A stretch of DNA of 64,000 bases from Clitopilus passeckerianus (Eukaryota > Basidiomycota > Agaricomycetes > Agaricales > Entolomataceae). The translations under genes and the position numbers were made by a program. Positions 35,522 to 45,834 of the stretch are shown in pieces. The notes under the pieces were generated by a model, which saw only the letters and a program-made list of their open reading frames with translations, searched no databases and was not told the origin of the DNA. Location of the stretch: NCBI GenBank assembly GCA_944990035.1, contig CALYLX010000143.1:620001-684000 (forward strand). The letters run 5' to 3'. How positions within the stretch are numbered: the first letter of the stretch is position 1; each line of letters starts with the position of its first letter.

Positions 35522-37554
35522 TCATTCCTTCTCAGCTTTGACCTCTTCGGTACCGTGGATGTGACCTTGGTCGTCCATGCGAGCACTATATGTCATCATA
35601 AGGCACAGAACGGGCTATCATAAGATAAGAAAACACATACAGGACTTCCTCGGAGATATCGGTCGTATCGTGCACACGGATGTAGAGCACAGGGAGAGCA
35701 AACAACAGTCCCGCAACAAGCAGAGTCCATGTGGAGAGCAAGAGGTTCATATATCTGTATCACATTGTTTAATGATTGTGGTCGCAGATAGGGGTCATGT
35801 GGAAACTCACGGAATTTTGACTGCGTCAGCACGCCATGCACCAGCTGCACCAGCGGACTGCAAGGACTTGTAGAATCCAGCAAAGTGGGCAAGCTTGGCG
35901 GGGTCGTTGGACATGGCTCCCATGATCCAGTAGGCATACGATTGCCACATGGCATCCATCATTCCGAGGAAGATGTATAGGAAGACCTTTCCAACGTAGC
36001 GGGATTCGCTGAAGTCGATATGGCTACCTTGAGGAAGGTGATCACGAGTGTACTCCCTGAGTGGCGAACGTTCGTATGAGCAATCGTATGGTATGGTCAA
36101 TAGAGTGTAGATACGCACTTCTGGTAGAAGTATGCCCAGATGTGGGTGAAGAAGACGAAGAGGAGAAGGATGATCCAGCCGGCGAAAGCGCGAGTGCGAC
36201 GCTTGAGCTGCTTGCGATCGAGAAGTGCGGCGGTCAGGATGGAACCAACGATTTGGGCGATCCAGTAGACAAGGTTGTTCAAAGCACGAGTACGGATGTT
36301 GAAGATAGCACCGTTGTAGTTGTTAAATTCTAGAGGGATTGATGTGAGGAGGATGTGTGGAGCGGAAGGAGAGGAAGAGCATACGCCAGGTGGTGAACCA
36401 GTTGGACGCGAAGAAGATAGGGAAAAGCAAGAAGATCAGCTTATCCGTCTTGAGGGTGATGTACAATCCATAGATTTCCGTCTTCCAGCTAGGTTGACGA
36501 GGAGCGGTGACTTTCGTCCCATCTGTACGGATCATCCTGTTCGGGTTGGCCAGAGTCAGGGGAAGTGCACAACCGAGACAGGTGAGGACGAGGAAACCGA
36601 TCTGAAGGATAGTTTAAGCCAAACCCGAGAATAAAATATGGTAATTGACGCACGTAGGTTCCATTTCCAACTACGAAGATGGTAATTCTGTTAGGACAGT
36701 TCTTTACGTTCTTAGAGAGGAAGCTTACCAGCGTTAGCCTAGAAGACATTATCAGACTCTGATTTCCGCCGTTATCAAGATAGTACACACCGTAGAATGG
36801 ATATTCTGGCCCAAAGCAACCGATGCACCAACAACACCTCCAAGATTGAAGATGGCCCAGAAAATGGCAATGAATCTGCCTTTCTGATCTTCGGTAGGGT
36901 ATGCCAACATCAGGGATCCCTGGGCTGTCCAGAGAAGACCAGCGCAGACACCAAGGATAGCACCAGCGGCAATAACGAAGGCACCAGCATTGGGGTGGAT
37001 GTTAACAGCACTATATCGCAGTGTCAGTAGAGGTCGCCACGGAGAAGGTGACACTTACAGGAAAGAACCAATATACAAGGCGTAACCAGTTGTTCCCAAC
37101 AGAAGAGTGATACGAGGACCAATCGTGTTGTTGATAGAACTAAGGTCACATCAGTCAATAACCATGTGAATGAAGCTCGGAGTACTCACCCAGCGAAGAA
37201 AGCGGCAACAGAGAATGTAGAATAGAGTGCTACATTGGCGTTTGCACTAGACTGACTATCGACTTGACCACCAGCTCCCAGACCGTTCAGGGCATTGAAC
37301 AGACCTGACATTGTCCGTCAGCAACTATACACCCATACCTGAAGCAGAACGTACCGGGACACATAAAGCAGACGAATCCGAGAATGCATACCTGATTGTC
37401 ACGCCGATAAGTATGAGTTGGGCCAGAGAACTATGTCGAGGGGACGAACCTGGAACACGGGGTGGTAATAGATCCCTTTGATGCCCGTGGGACGTTCATA
37501 GCTTCTTGTCTCGGGAGAATTGACAGAGCCCTTCTCGTCGTCAGTGCCAGACAT
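35522..37554 (-). CDS. UNC93-like (DUF895) MFS membrane protein
   Basis: This is a multi-exon gene starting MSGTDDEKGSVNSPETRSYE (ATG at 37554) and ending EEVKAEKE at 35522. About 11-12 hydrophobic segments are visible, e.g. VIAAGAILGVCAGLLW and IAIFWAIFNLGGVVGASVALG, with AQGSLMLAYPTEDQKGRFIA and the late block FLYIFLGMMDAMWQSYAYW. These match the UNC93-like branch of the major facilitator superfamily found in many fungi. The family's transport substrate is not known; UNC93 itself is an ion-channel regulator in nematodes. It probably sits in the plasma or vacuolar membrane. The exons are short and not all fixed. Confidence 0.78.
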
Positions 37555-38651
37555 GGTGCTCGACTGTGTAGGAGCGGCGATGGTCCGTGAAGAGCATGCA
37601 TTGGGCCGCCATATGTATATATATCTCACTCAAAATAGACGCATGGCAACTTATCCGAGGTGCACGGTGCGCATGCTTACAGGGCAACAAATAGATGCAT
37701 GCCGAAAGACGACCGAAAGACAGGGTGATAGGAGTACCAGAGCATAAGATACGTCGCAGTTAGGTGAGAACGGGGTTGTGGTCCCGACCACATGGGTGTG
37801 GGGATTTCCCTCAGAATGCTAATACGCCTCATTCCTCTACCCCGTTTGGTCCCAGCCTGATTTCGACGAGGCAGCACCTCGATCTCCTTGAAGTCGCTTG
37901 CCTTTTGTCATTGAAATGGCCCAGAAATACATCCAGAGACCTTGTTCACCAGAGATGAGCCATTGAATCCATAGGGTCGTCTCGTTCACGTCTGATCCGT
38001 ATCAGTGTGCACATATGAGTCCATCAGCATGCAACTCCATCGGGCCGAATTAGGTACCACATCTGTTCTCGGCGCTGTTTGCCGATAATTCAAGCTCATG
38101 AGGCTTGTGACCTCTGGCTATTGAACGGGGAATTACACGGGTAATCGAAGCCGCCGCGTATACAGAGACACAAGGGCAGGTGAGGGCTCACGATGAAGCA
38201 GATTTTGCAGGCGACGCGTTACATTGGTCCCTGATTCCACACACACTTGAGCCCAGTCAAAATCTGCCATCGCCATGCGTATACACCATGCGAGAGACCG
38301 CCCCCGTTTGATAATTTTGAGGTTGAGCCTCAAAATACACGTGTTCGTACCGTTTCAGAGTGATGTCGCCAAGATTGGCAATGTTCTGTCCCTCACAAAA
38401 CCCATCAAATCAAACACATTGCAGGGTACTATGATTATCGACACATCGTGAGGTGAAAGCGGCCATATGAGAAAATGAAAGGATTTGCGATGCAGGATAA
38501 CGATAGATGATGTCCACTTGACATGGATAATGAAAGATAGGGGGTATGAGGCTTGCACAAGCTTGCCCTGGCTGCGGCAAAGTGTGGGTCTGGTGATCTG
38601 GCATTCTTGTTGAATTTACGTCCTTGAAATGATTGCGGCGTACTTACAGGT
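37555..38651. other. intergenic, no gene recognised
   Basis: About 1.1 kb upstream of the UNC93-like gene and downstream of the next F-box gene. Only short chance frames and no RNA gene are seen. Confidence 0.5.
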
Positions 38652-40286
38652 TTAGGATGCTATCGAGCGCAGAGGTGTCATGCGTAATGCTTGATTGAGT
38701 GCAAGCCATGCATCCATCGCAGGTGAATAGGAACCGTATATTGATGCCTTAGGAAACATCCTCGTCAGGCAGATTTGAATGTCTGATATGGGGCCATCGA
38801 TAGGCGAGTTGGTGAGCGTAACGGTATGGCATGGAGCCAGGTTGAATTGTGATAGATGGTGTGTGTCGAAAGGGCGACAGTGCACCGCTATCACCAGGAG
38901 GCGAAGGGACAGGCAATGCACCAATAAAGGCACTAAGCCTTCAAGAGACATCCGTGGAGCCTCCTGGGAAAGCTCTGACCACACTTCGAGCTCGGATAGG
39001 GATGTCCACGAGTGGATGCTCTTCAGCCAGTCGTCGCTGAGGAGAAATGCGGCTGAAAAGCAACAGCGAAATGTCTTCATATTCCTGAGCTCCTCAAGCT
39101 GCGTACCAACAATGGCCCCAGCACTTCCATTAAGAAATACTTGGTCGATTTCCTGGAGGTAAATGTGTTCGAGGGATTTTATGCATGCAAGTTGATCGAA
39201 ACACTTCCTGGAATAGTCGATGCACTGCGATATTGACATCGGCTTTACCGAATGGATTATCGTCATCTGCACGGTTTGCAGAGGGCTTCCAAGAGTCAGG
39301 TCTAGCATTGCAGTGAGCATTTGCCAGGTGGTGGTGGTAAGGTCGAGCGAAGTTAAACTTGACAGATTGCCTTGAAGATGGGCTGGAATTGGTGGAGAAA
39401 AGTCCGCATCGAAATGGAGCTGTAAAGTATGCAGTGATTCCATTTTACAAATGGCATCCAGAATCGGTGCCGCAAAGGGGATGGGTCCCAAGCTCAGCTC
39501 GGTCAGCCTTTTGAGGTGTTTCACCAGGCGCTCGATTTCGCTGAGATATCGACCAAGTGTCCTTACGCCCTCGGTCTCGTATTCCGTTGATAGCTCTATA
39601 TTGAGGTCAACCATCAAGTTGGTTAGGTGGGGACAGAGTCGGTAGAGAGCTAGCAAGGCGGAAGGGAGGTCATCGGGGTAAGTGTAGGCCCTCATGAAAA
39701 TTCGGGTAATTCCTGGATTGAGAAAGCTTTGAAGATACCTAACGAAGTTCTGGTTGTCACGGTGTATGTGGAAGATGAGGGTATGAAGGCGAGGCAACAA
39801 ACCCTGAACTGGTCTGTACAGACACAGGGCCTCCAAAAGATTTTCTTCGCCTTCTCGAAGGACCGCAGGAATTTCCAGGATACGGATTCTTTGCGCGTAG
39901 CGGTTGTACTTCTCCCAGTCTGAAGGTTCGATACCCCTTAGAAGAGTCTAATATGCAATAGGTATCTGCATTTTGTGGCTAATGTTAATTGACAGGACGA
40001 ACAATTGTTCTCTCATCCCACTGTTCATCCGTGGTGATTTCGATGAGATCGTCTGGCAAAATTGACGCAAGAGGAAACCAGGGTTTTTGCTCCTCCCACA
40101 AGCAGTCAAGTGCAGCTTCTGTTCTATTTATTGAGCAAATAATCTCTGTTCTGAGCATGACTTTCGAGTCGCACCTGTGAATGCTCGGCAAGTTCTAGCA
40201 AGAGCTTGAAGCGTAAACTCTCTGTCTACATCGAACTCTTGGAAGACGAGAATCTGGATTTCAACAGTTTGTAGACATTGATGCAT
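38652..40286 (-). CDS. F-box/LRR protein, family-2 copy 2
   Basis: Three exons (40286-40175, 40118-39994, 39947-38652) give about 510 aa. Exon 1 begins MHQCLQTVEIQILVFQEFD and ends LARTCRAFT, a clear F-box. Exon 2 has EAALDCLWEEQKPW and ILPDDLIEI. Exon 3 opens with IEPSDWEKYNRYAQRIRIL, then leucine-rich repeats. Introns fall in the same places and phases as in the gene at 33.7 kb. The donor of intron 2 (GTCAAT at 39993) is non-canonical and a nearby alternative (GTTCGT) is possible; either keeps the frame. It lies head-to-head with the F-box-like gene at 40.5 kb. Confidence 0.8.
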
Positions 40287-40493
40287 TGTAATTTATTTGG
40301 TCCAATAGACGCACGGTCTCTAGATTCGCTAGTCAAGGCTTAGAGGAACTGGAGAGTGCAGTCCTGGTCGAGATGTGATGACAAGCACATGCTGACTCAT
40401 TTCTGCGGGGGGGACGAATCCGGCTAATCTGATTAGATTAGCCCAAACAAGGACCCACAGTGGGCCCGAGTCGGCGTTATTGCGAGGTCCACG
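40287..40493. promoter_or_regulatory. bidirectional promoter between two F-box-type genes
   Basis: Only 207 bp separate the start codons of the F-box/LRR gene (-) and the F-box-like gene (+). Both promoters must lie in or overlap this interval. Confidence 0.5.
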
Positions 40494-42492
40494 ATGACCT
40501 CCACCCTGAACGATTGTCGACAAAGGCTTTCCAGAGAAATCTGGCCTGGAAAGGTCAAAGAGAATGACTACTGGGCGAGTTACAACAAGCACATAGGCCC
40601 AAAGGTCTCTGGAAATGGGAAGACATTCATGATATCGGTGTCATTGGACTCAGGCATCTGGGAGCGGTGTCGAGGTGTCCGAATTATGATAGCTCGCAAG
40701 GCAGATGATGACCTTGGTGACGTTGTGAGAATCCTTCTCTGTTCTCTTCATCTGGAGGAGATTCTTATTGTGGTTCTCGCAGACTATTGACACCTGTCTA
40801 GACAAGAAGGCATATCCCGGCGACGCAAATTTGCCACCCCTTTCAGGAAGAGACATCCTCAGGCGCAAGAAGACTGCAAAGCTCGAATACGCGGAAGAAT
40901 CTTCCAGCCGTGAAGCTGCATCTGAAGAGCAAAAAACGGTCTTCACTCTCGTATACGAGCTCGTCAAAGTGAACGTATACTGGATCGAACTATTCCCAGT
41001 TGTAGGTCTGAAGGACCGCAACAATCTCGCCATTGTCTACGACCAAACCTTCCCCATCAGTACCAACTCACATTCATTCATTGCCACGCTTGAAAGCACT
41101 GTTGGTCTGCGACGAGACCCTTCGTTGTTTCCCAGACGGCGTTGCGGTTGTTCACGAAGGTCACGTCCAGACTTCCCCTCGCTTGTTCATAGCGTCAGAA
41201 TCCAACCTCCCGGCGACTCTGACAGAAAACCCTGGCCCGTCTTGCCACCCAACATCATCCGATCCATCGCCCTGTTCCTCATCCAACCAACCCATGAAGG
41301 TTGGCGACGGGATCTTCGGTCGCTTGGGTTCACCAGTAAAGCATGGACACGAGTTCTCGACCTGTTCTTCAAAACATATTGGGGAAACCGGCCCATGCGA
41401 GATAGGCCTAGCGCAGTAGCGGTTGCCAACTCCCTGTCGTTCCGCCCCGAACGAGCGGCCGCTATTCGCCAACTATTCTTATGTCATTACAGCGAAGCCG
41501 ATAAACTCGACAGCATGGACCAAGCCGAGAGGTCAGCCGTGCTTGCTGCCCTTGTCAAGATACTCTCGTTGGCGAAGAACGTCAAGCGGACGGAGATAAT
41601 TCCTATGGACCATGACATGAAGCACCCATACCTCGATGCGTTGTTTGCCCTGCGGGATGTGGAGTATTGCACCGTCCTCGCCGACTTCACCTGCAGCAGA
41701 TATGGAAGCTCTATATCCGCCGATGGCTACTACCGCGTCGGGGTTGACGTCATGCAAGGCCTCGTTGCTCGTTGGCCGAAGCTCAGCAACCTCGATTATA
41801 CCGGCTCGGATGAAGGGTACTTCTTTGCGCTTCCTAACGTAAAAATATGCTCATCATTTCTCGGTTACAGGGATGACCTTCCCGCATATGAGATACCACC
41901 ACCAGTGGAGGGTTCTTACTCCAACCTCAAATATCTCACCCTTCGACGAGTTCATCTCACCCCATCCCAGTTCATTCGTTTCCTAGACGCACCAAGTCCA
42001 CGGATTAGCACCATCACCCTTCTGAGGATTACGGGTCTGACCAACCATGACGTCTTCCTCGGCCTACGCAAAGTTGCGCCAACCCTAACCAGCATCTCGC
42101 TCACCGAATGTGACTTCCCTCGTGCGACCCCTGATGAAGAATACGCACTAGACGCCATCATGCCTGACCTCACCTCTCTCCAATCTATCTGCGTCACAGG
42201 TGACTGCGTAGACTGGCTATCAGTCGCGCGGAAGACTCCCAACGAGCACATCACCTTCGGGCCTTCTATCAGCATCGGGAGAGCTCCCGGGTTCAGCTTG
42301 GATAAACTTCCGGAGGCGTTGGAGAGTAGCCATTGGAGTACGGTGTCGATTACGAGCGAGGCGCCGATGGGGCCTGATGCGCTGGAGAGGGCGAGAGCGG
42401 TGGCGAGTGATAGGGGTATGAATTTCTGGTATTGGCATGAGAAGCCGCCGAGTCCGCCGATTTTCCAGGCGATTGTTGCCCAGAATCCTTGA
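40494..42492 (+). CDS. F-box-like/LRR protein, family-1 copy 3
   Basis: Two exons (40494-40724, 40783-42492) give 646 aa. Exon 1 carries VRIMIARKADDDLGDV, aligned to the N-terminal exon of copy 1. The phase 0 intron follows the same Asp-Val, and exon 2 then starts TIDTCLDKKAYPG (TLKECHENKRLG in copy 1). The F-box-like segment is LPPNIIRSIA ... WTRVLDLFFKTY, then SLSFRPERAA. LRR-like repeats follow (ISTITLLRITGL, TLTSISLTECDF). The second intron of copies 1 and 2 is absent, so it was lost here or gained in their ancestor. Function is inferred only from the F-box-like fold. Confidence 0.77.
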
Positions 42493-42730
42493 GAGGTACT
42501 TGGTACGAGGAGGATGAACATGAGAATGGACCTTTTTCTTGTATCTATATGTATGCATTACCGGCCACTGGCAGGAAAAGGCAGCTTGTATTCACGAACC
42601 AATCTTGTAGTATCACAGGTGTACAATATGTATTTTGCACTTCTGCTCGTGGTTGATCTGGTAATCAGAAATGTTCTGGCAACCAGTGTTTCTGTTTGCG
42701 GTGTTGGGGGTAAAAAATTGGGTCCAACGG
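42493..42730. other. short 3' region of the F-box-like gene
   Basis: No gene is seen. It is the 3' UTR of the F-box-like gene up to the Pol III terminator of the next tRNA. Confidence 0.5.
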
Positions 42731-42735
42731 AAAAA
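42731..42735 (-). terminator. Pol III terminator of tRNA-Ser(AGA) copy 1
   Basis: A run of five T on the minus strand, 5 nt beyond the tRNA 3' end. Confidence 0.7.
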
Positions 42736-42740
42736 CAACC

Positions 42741-42843
42741 GACGCCAGCAGGACTCGAACCTGCGCCCTCAAAGAGGAACAGATGACCAACAGGATATGG
42801 GCCCCATTCTAATCTGTCGCCGTAACCACTTGGCTATAGCGCC
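42741..42843 (-). tRNA. tRNA-Ser(AGA) copy 1, with intron
   Basis: The acceptor stem GGCGCTA pairs with TGGCGTC with wobbles. The D arm is GCCAAGTGGTTACGGC and the anticodon stem ACAGA/TCTGT surrounds AGA. The class II variable arm is CCTC-TTT-GAGG and the T arm is GCAGG-TTCGAGT-CCTGC. A 22-nt intron, 42785-42806, follows position 37. The mature form resembles yeast tRNA-Ser(AGA). It differs from the copy at 61.8 kb by a single base, in the T loop. Confidence 0.94.
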
Positions 42844-43626
42844 TTATCAGTCTGCCATGTGGTTGTGTGTCACGTACCTCACTCGGCGAATATTCTGAGA
42901 AACTTGCTGGCCACTTGGTTCGAAGGCTGGACCCGAAGCTCGATGTTACTGTCGATGGATTGGTTGATGGCGAACTATGTATTTGACACTTGGAAAATGT
43001 GCTATCATAGAAAAGGTCGTATATATCTCAGGCGTAGGGCCCTACAACAACGGGGCGACGATCCAGAGTGCCCTAAGCCATTCCGTCCAAGATTCGGGCA
43101 TGAAAATTCGAATCCTCGTTGAGGCTCAGCATGGGCAAAGGTAATTCTTTGTTCCACCTAGGAGATCTAGACTGTGAAGGATCAAATCGTCCTTCAGAAT
43201 GGTGGACAAGCTTCATTCAGGCTCCTTCAAGTTTTGCCCATTCCTTCTTGCATCCCGAACCATGGAGAAGTACGAATATATCGACAGCCTCCCATAAAGT
43301 CAACTACGGGTCTGAAATCAAGCAGGATATACTAAGTTCACGCCCAAACGCCCACATATCCCCAATCTCTCTAAACATTCAGTCGCCAAGTCCCAACGAC
43401 ACCCTGCCTGATCCCGAGTCTGCTCTTGGCCATCGCCTCTTTTAATTCACGAGCCTGACATACCCTATCTCCTCTCGACATACAACCCACCTCCGTGACG
43501 TCGACCAAGCTCAAGCCCAAGCCCAAAATCGAGATTCAAGATAAGACACTGTATGCCGATCGAACAGATATCTGGATGGTCATTGGTGGATTTGACGAGG
43601 TGGGTAGGCGAGCCGGCGGTATGGGG

Positions 43627-43638
43627 ACGCACGTTCGT
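43627..43638 (+). promoter_or_regulatory. PHO-box-like motif 1
   Basis: ACGCACGTTCGT, with core CACGTT as in the yeast Pho4 UASp1 site. It lies 2.2 kb upstream of the phosphate transporter start. Confidence 0.4.
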
Positions 43639-44167
43639 TAGTTGGACTTGGAGTGTCGGCGCGGCGTTGGCTTTGGGTGAGCTATGGATATCCCTCAGCA
43701 GTGTTAGAAGAAGCACTTTGAAGGCGAGAGAGTGCTAGAAGGTGCAGCTGGGGGATTGGAGCATAGAGGCTTTTTCGAAAATTTCCTGGTCAGTGGGGGA
43801 GGTGTGATGTGGTCGCAGAAATAATAGAGTCAATTGGCCACAGGTTCATGGGTTAAAGACGTAGCCAGAGACGTCGGGAGTATTGAATAGAGTTATTTTA
43901 AGCTGGTTAGATGTTGGAGGCAGCAGTGGAGAGTATTTGAACGTTCGAGATGACGACCTAGAATACATCATGCAGCTCCGAGCTTGACAATGTAGGGTGA
44001 GTTGGAGGAAGGAAAGGCCGGCTCTCAGTCGCCCCTTCTCATCTCCTTCCGAAGTGGTTGAAACTCGACAAGCTACCAGAGTCGACCACAGAAAGAACCC
44101 CCAAACCCAAACCCAGCCTACCTTCCTACCAGACTTGGAGCCATAGCGACATTTCGGCCGCACCCTC

Positions 44168-44179
44168 ACGCACGTTCGT
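44168..44179 (+). promoter_or_regulatory. PHO-box-like motif 2
   Basis: An exact ACGCACGTTCGT. With the next three bases it shares the 15-mer ACGCACGTTCGTCGG with motif 3. Confidence 0.45.
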
Positions 44180-45491
44180 CGGACCCCTCCTCCCCTGTAC
44201 CCACCATCCCGACAAACGTACCTGAATCCATCCGTCGAGATCTCCAAATCCCAAAAGGAGCTTCTTTTCCCTGCGCGATCGGGTCTCTACGTCAGAAGTT
44301 GAGTCAATGATGGAGACGTTCCTAGCAAAACCGAGTGGCGCAGGGGGTAAAGGTTGGGAAAAGGTGTAGAAACCAATTTAGCGTGCCAAAGGTAGTTAGA
44401 CTGGTCGGGTGGGGTGCGCCGATGAGATGTGAGGTAGAAGAAGTGAGTGGTGAAACATTCGCGGGAGGAACGTTCGAGGGTGGGGCTGAGGCTGTTTCGT
44501 TGGTTTAGACCTAGTAGCCAGCGATTTCGGAATAATTTATTTTTTCGGTAGACTGAGGGTGGTTAATGTAGCTGGATTGAGGTATTATTAGATAAGTAGG
44601 TATGAAAGCCAGATTTTTTCGGGTTTCAGCCCTTGAAGTCGGCGTCAGAAGTGCAGACTGTGGTTGTCGCCATAAAAATTCCTGGACACCCAAGTTGATG
44701 CTAGTATAAGATTTTGAAGTTTGCTGAACATAGCGTATCAGGCGCCTGATCCAGCGTTATCTCTTTGGCCCGTAAACCTCGCGATAGTTCATCACCTTCT
44801 CCCATTCATTCAGCTAGCTATCGGACGATATACAGGGACATGTGTCCAAAGCATTAACGTACACTAGGCACAACACGCAATTATGCTTCAGAAGATTTGA
44901 CATGTCAAGTTGATGATATAGCCTTAAGCAGTTCCGAGAGACAGGGAAGGAGACCTCATGTTGTTCTTGGATGAGGCGTTTGACAGTCGCAAATCAGAAG
45001 CAACATCACAAGGTCATTTGGTGGACCCTAAGAAGTCGGTTGAGATGGCTCAAGATAAAGAACATTCCAGCTTTTCCTCATTCTACCCTGTTTTCTTTCT
45101 GAAATTTTGTACGAGGAATGACCGGCTTGGATCCGCCCTTGCGAGTCAAGAATTTACATGTTTTTCAGCTGGAAGATCTGGTGGAAGCATCCCATCCCGA
45201 TCGATGCCGATGGGCTGATTGCCAAGAGCCTGGGATGCAAACATCGGATGATCGGAGCTGATCCCCTCGGCTAATTCTTTAACTCTCTTTCCCCATTGCT
45301 ATTGCCACCGCATGGATTGGTTGAGTGGTGAGCTTTCAAAATCGACCCCCAGGCGTAGTTCTAACACCTCTTGGACGCGGAATCGATGCTTGCATGGTTA
45401 CAGAGGCGTAGAAATGTCTATCCAGGGTTTAGTTCATTCCTGGAGCCGGAAACACAGATTTCCGTTGCGGTGTAACTGCACGAGGGGTTCG

Positions 45492-45503
45492 ACGCACGTT
45501 CGT
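45492..45503 (+). promoter_or_regulatory. PHO-box-like motif 3
   Basis: An exact ACGCACGTTCGT followed by CGG, about 330 bp upstream of the transporter ATG, a normal promoter distance. Confidence 0.55.
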
Positions 45504-45718
45504 CGGTACTCCGGCCAAAAAAATCCATATCCCAATTTGGCAACTGTCCAGTCCCTCGCTTAGATGGATTCTTAATTCCTGGCACACGACCATAAAATCC
45601 AGCCAGGACTCCCCTTCTCCTCCTTGGGTCAACCCACCACAACCACTCCACACCGTCTGTTCCCACTCCCTGACGGCCTCCACATTACGTTCGACGACGT
45701 CGACGACTAATATCTAGG

Positions 45719-45729
45719 CGAACGTGCGT
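45719..45729 (-). promoter_or_regulatory. PHO-box-like motif 4 (inverted)
   Basis: CGAACGTGCGT on the plus strand, i.e. ACGCACGTTCG on the minus strand, 11 of 12 bases of the motif. It lies about 105 bp upstream of the transporter ATG. Confidence 0.5.
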
Positions 45730-45834
45730 TTGCTTCGAATTCATGCAGAAAAATTATCTGACGACGCTTTATCTATAGACTTCTTCTAGAGGACCATTTA
45801 TTATTACTCTACAACCCTTTGACTACTCGACGAC

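Larger units (their letters stand above)
42844..45834. other. 3 kb gene-free region upstream of the phosphate transporter
   Basis: I find no convincing protein gene here. Frames such as 43846-44247 (-) and 43119-43445 (+) lack domains and splice continuation. The stretch carries the 12-bp motif ACGCACGTTCGT three times plus one near-perfect inverted copy, listed separately. It may be a long regulatory region, hold a non-coding RNA, or contain a decayed gene. Confidence 0.5.

Noticed and set aside
42741..42843. tRNA-Ile or tRNA-Leu reading of the intron-containing tRNA
   Set aside because: The class II variable arm excludes Ile. Removing the 22-nt intron leaves AGA at positions 34-36, giving Ser, and the body matches yeast tRNA-Ser(AGA).
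43846..44247. 133-codon minus-strand frame in the gene-free region
   Set aside because: Arg/Gly/Ser-rich low-complexity translation with no domain or splice continuation.
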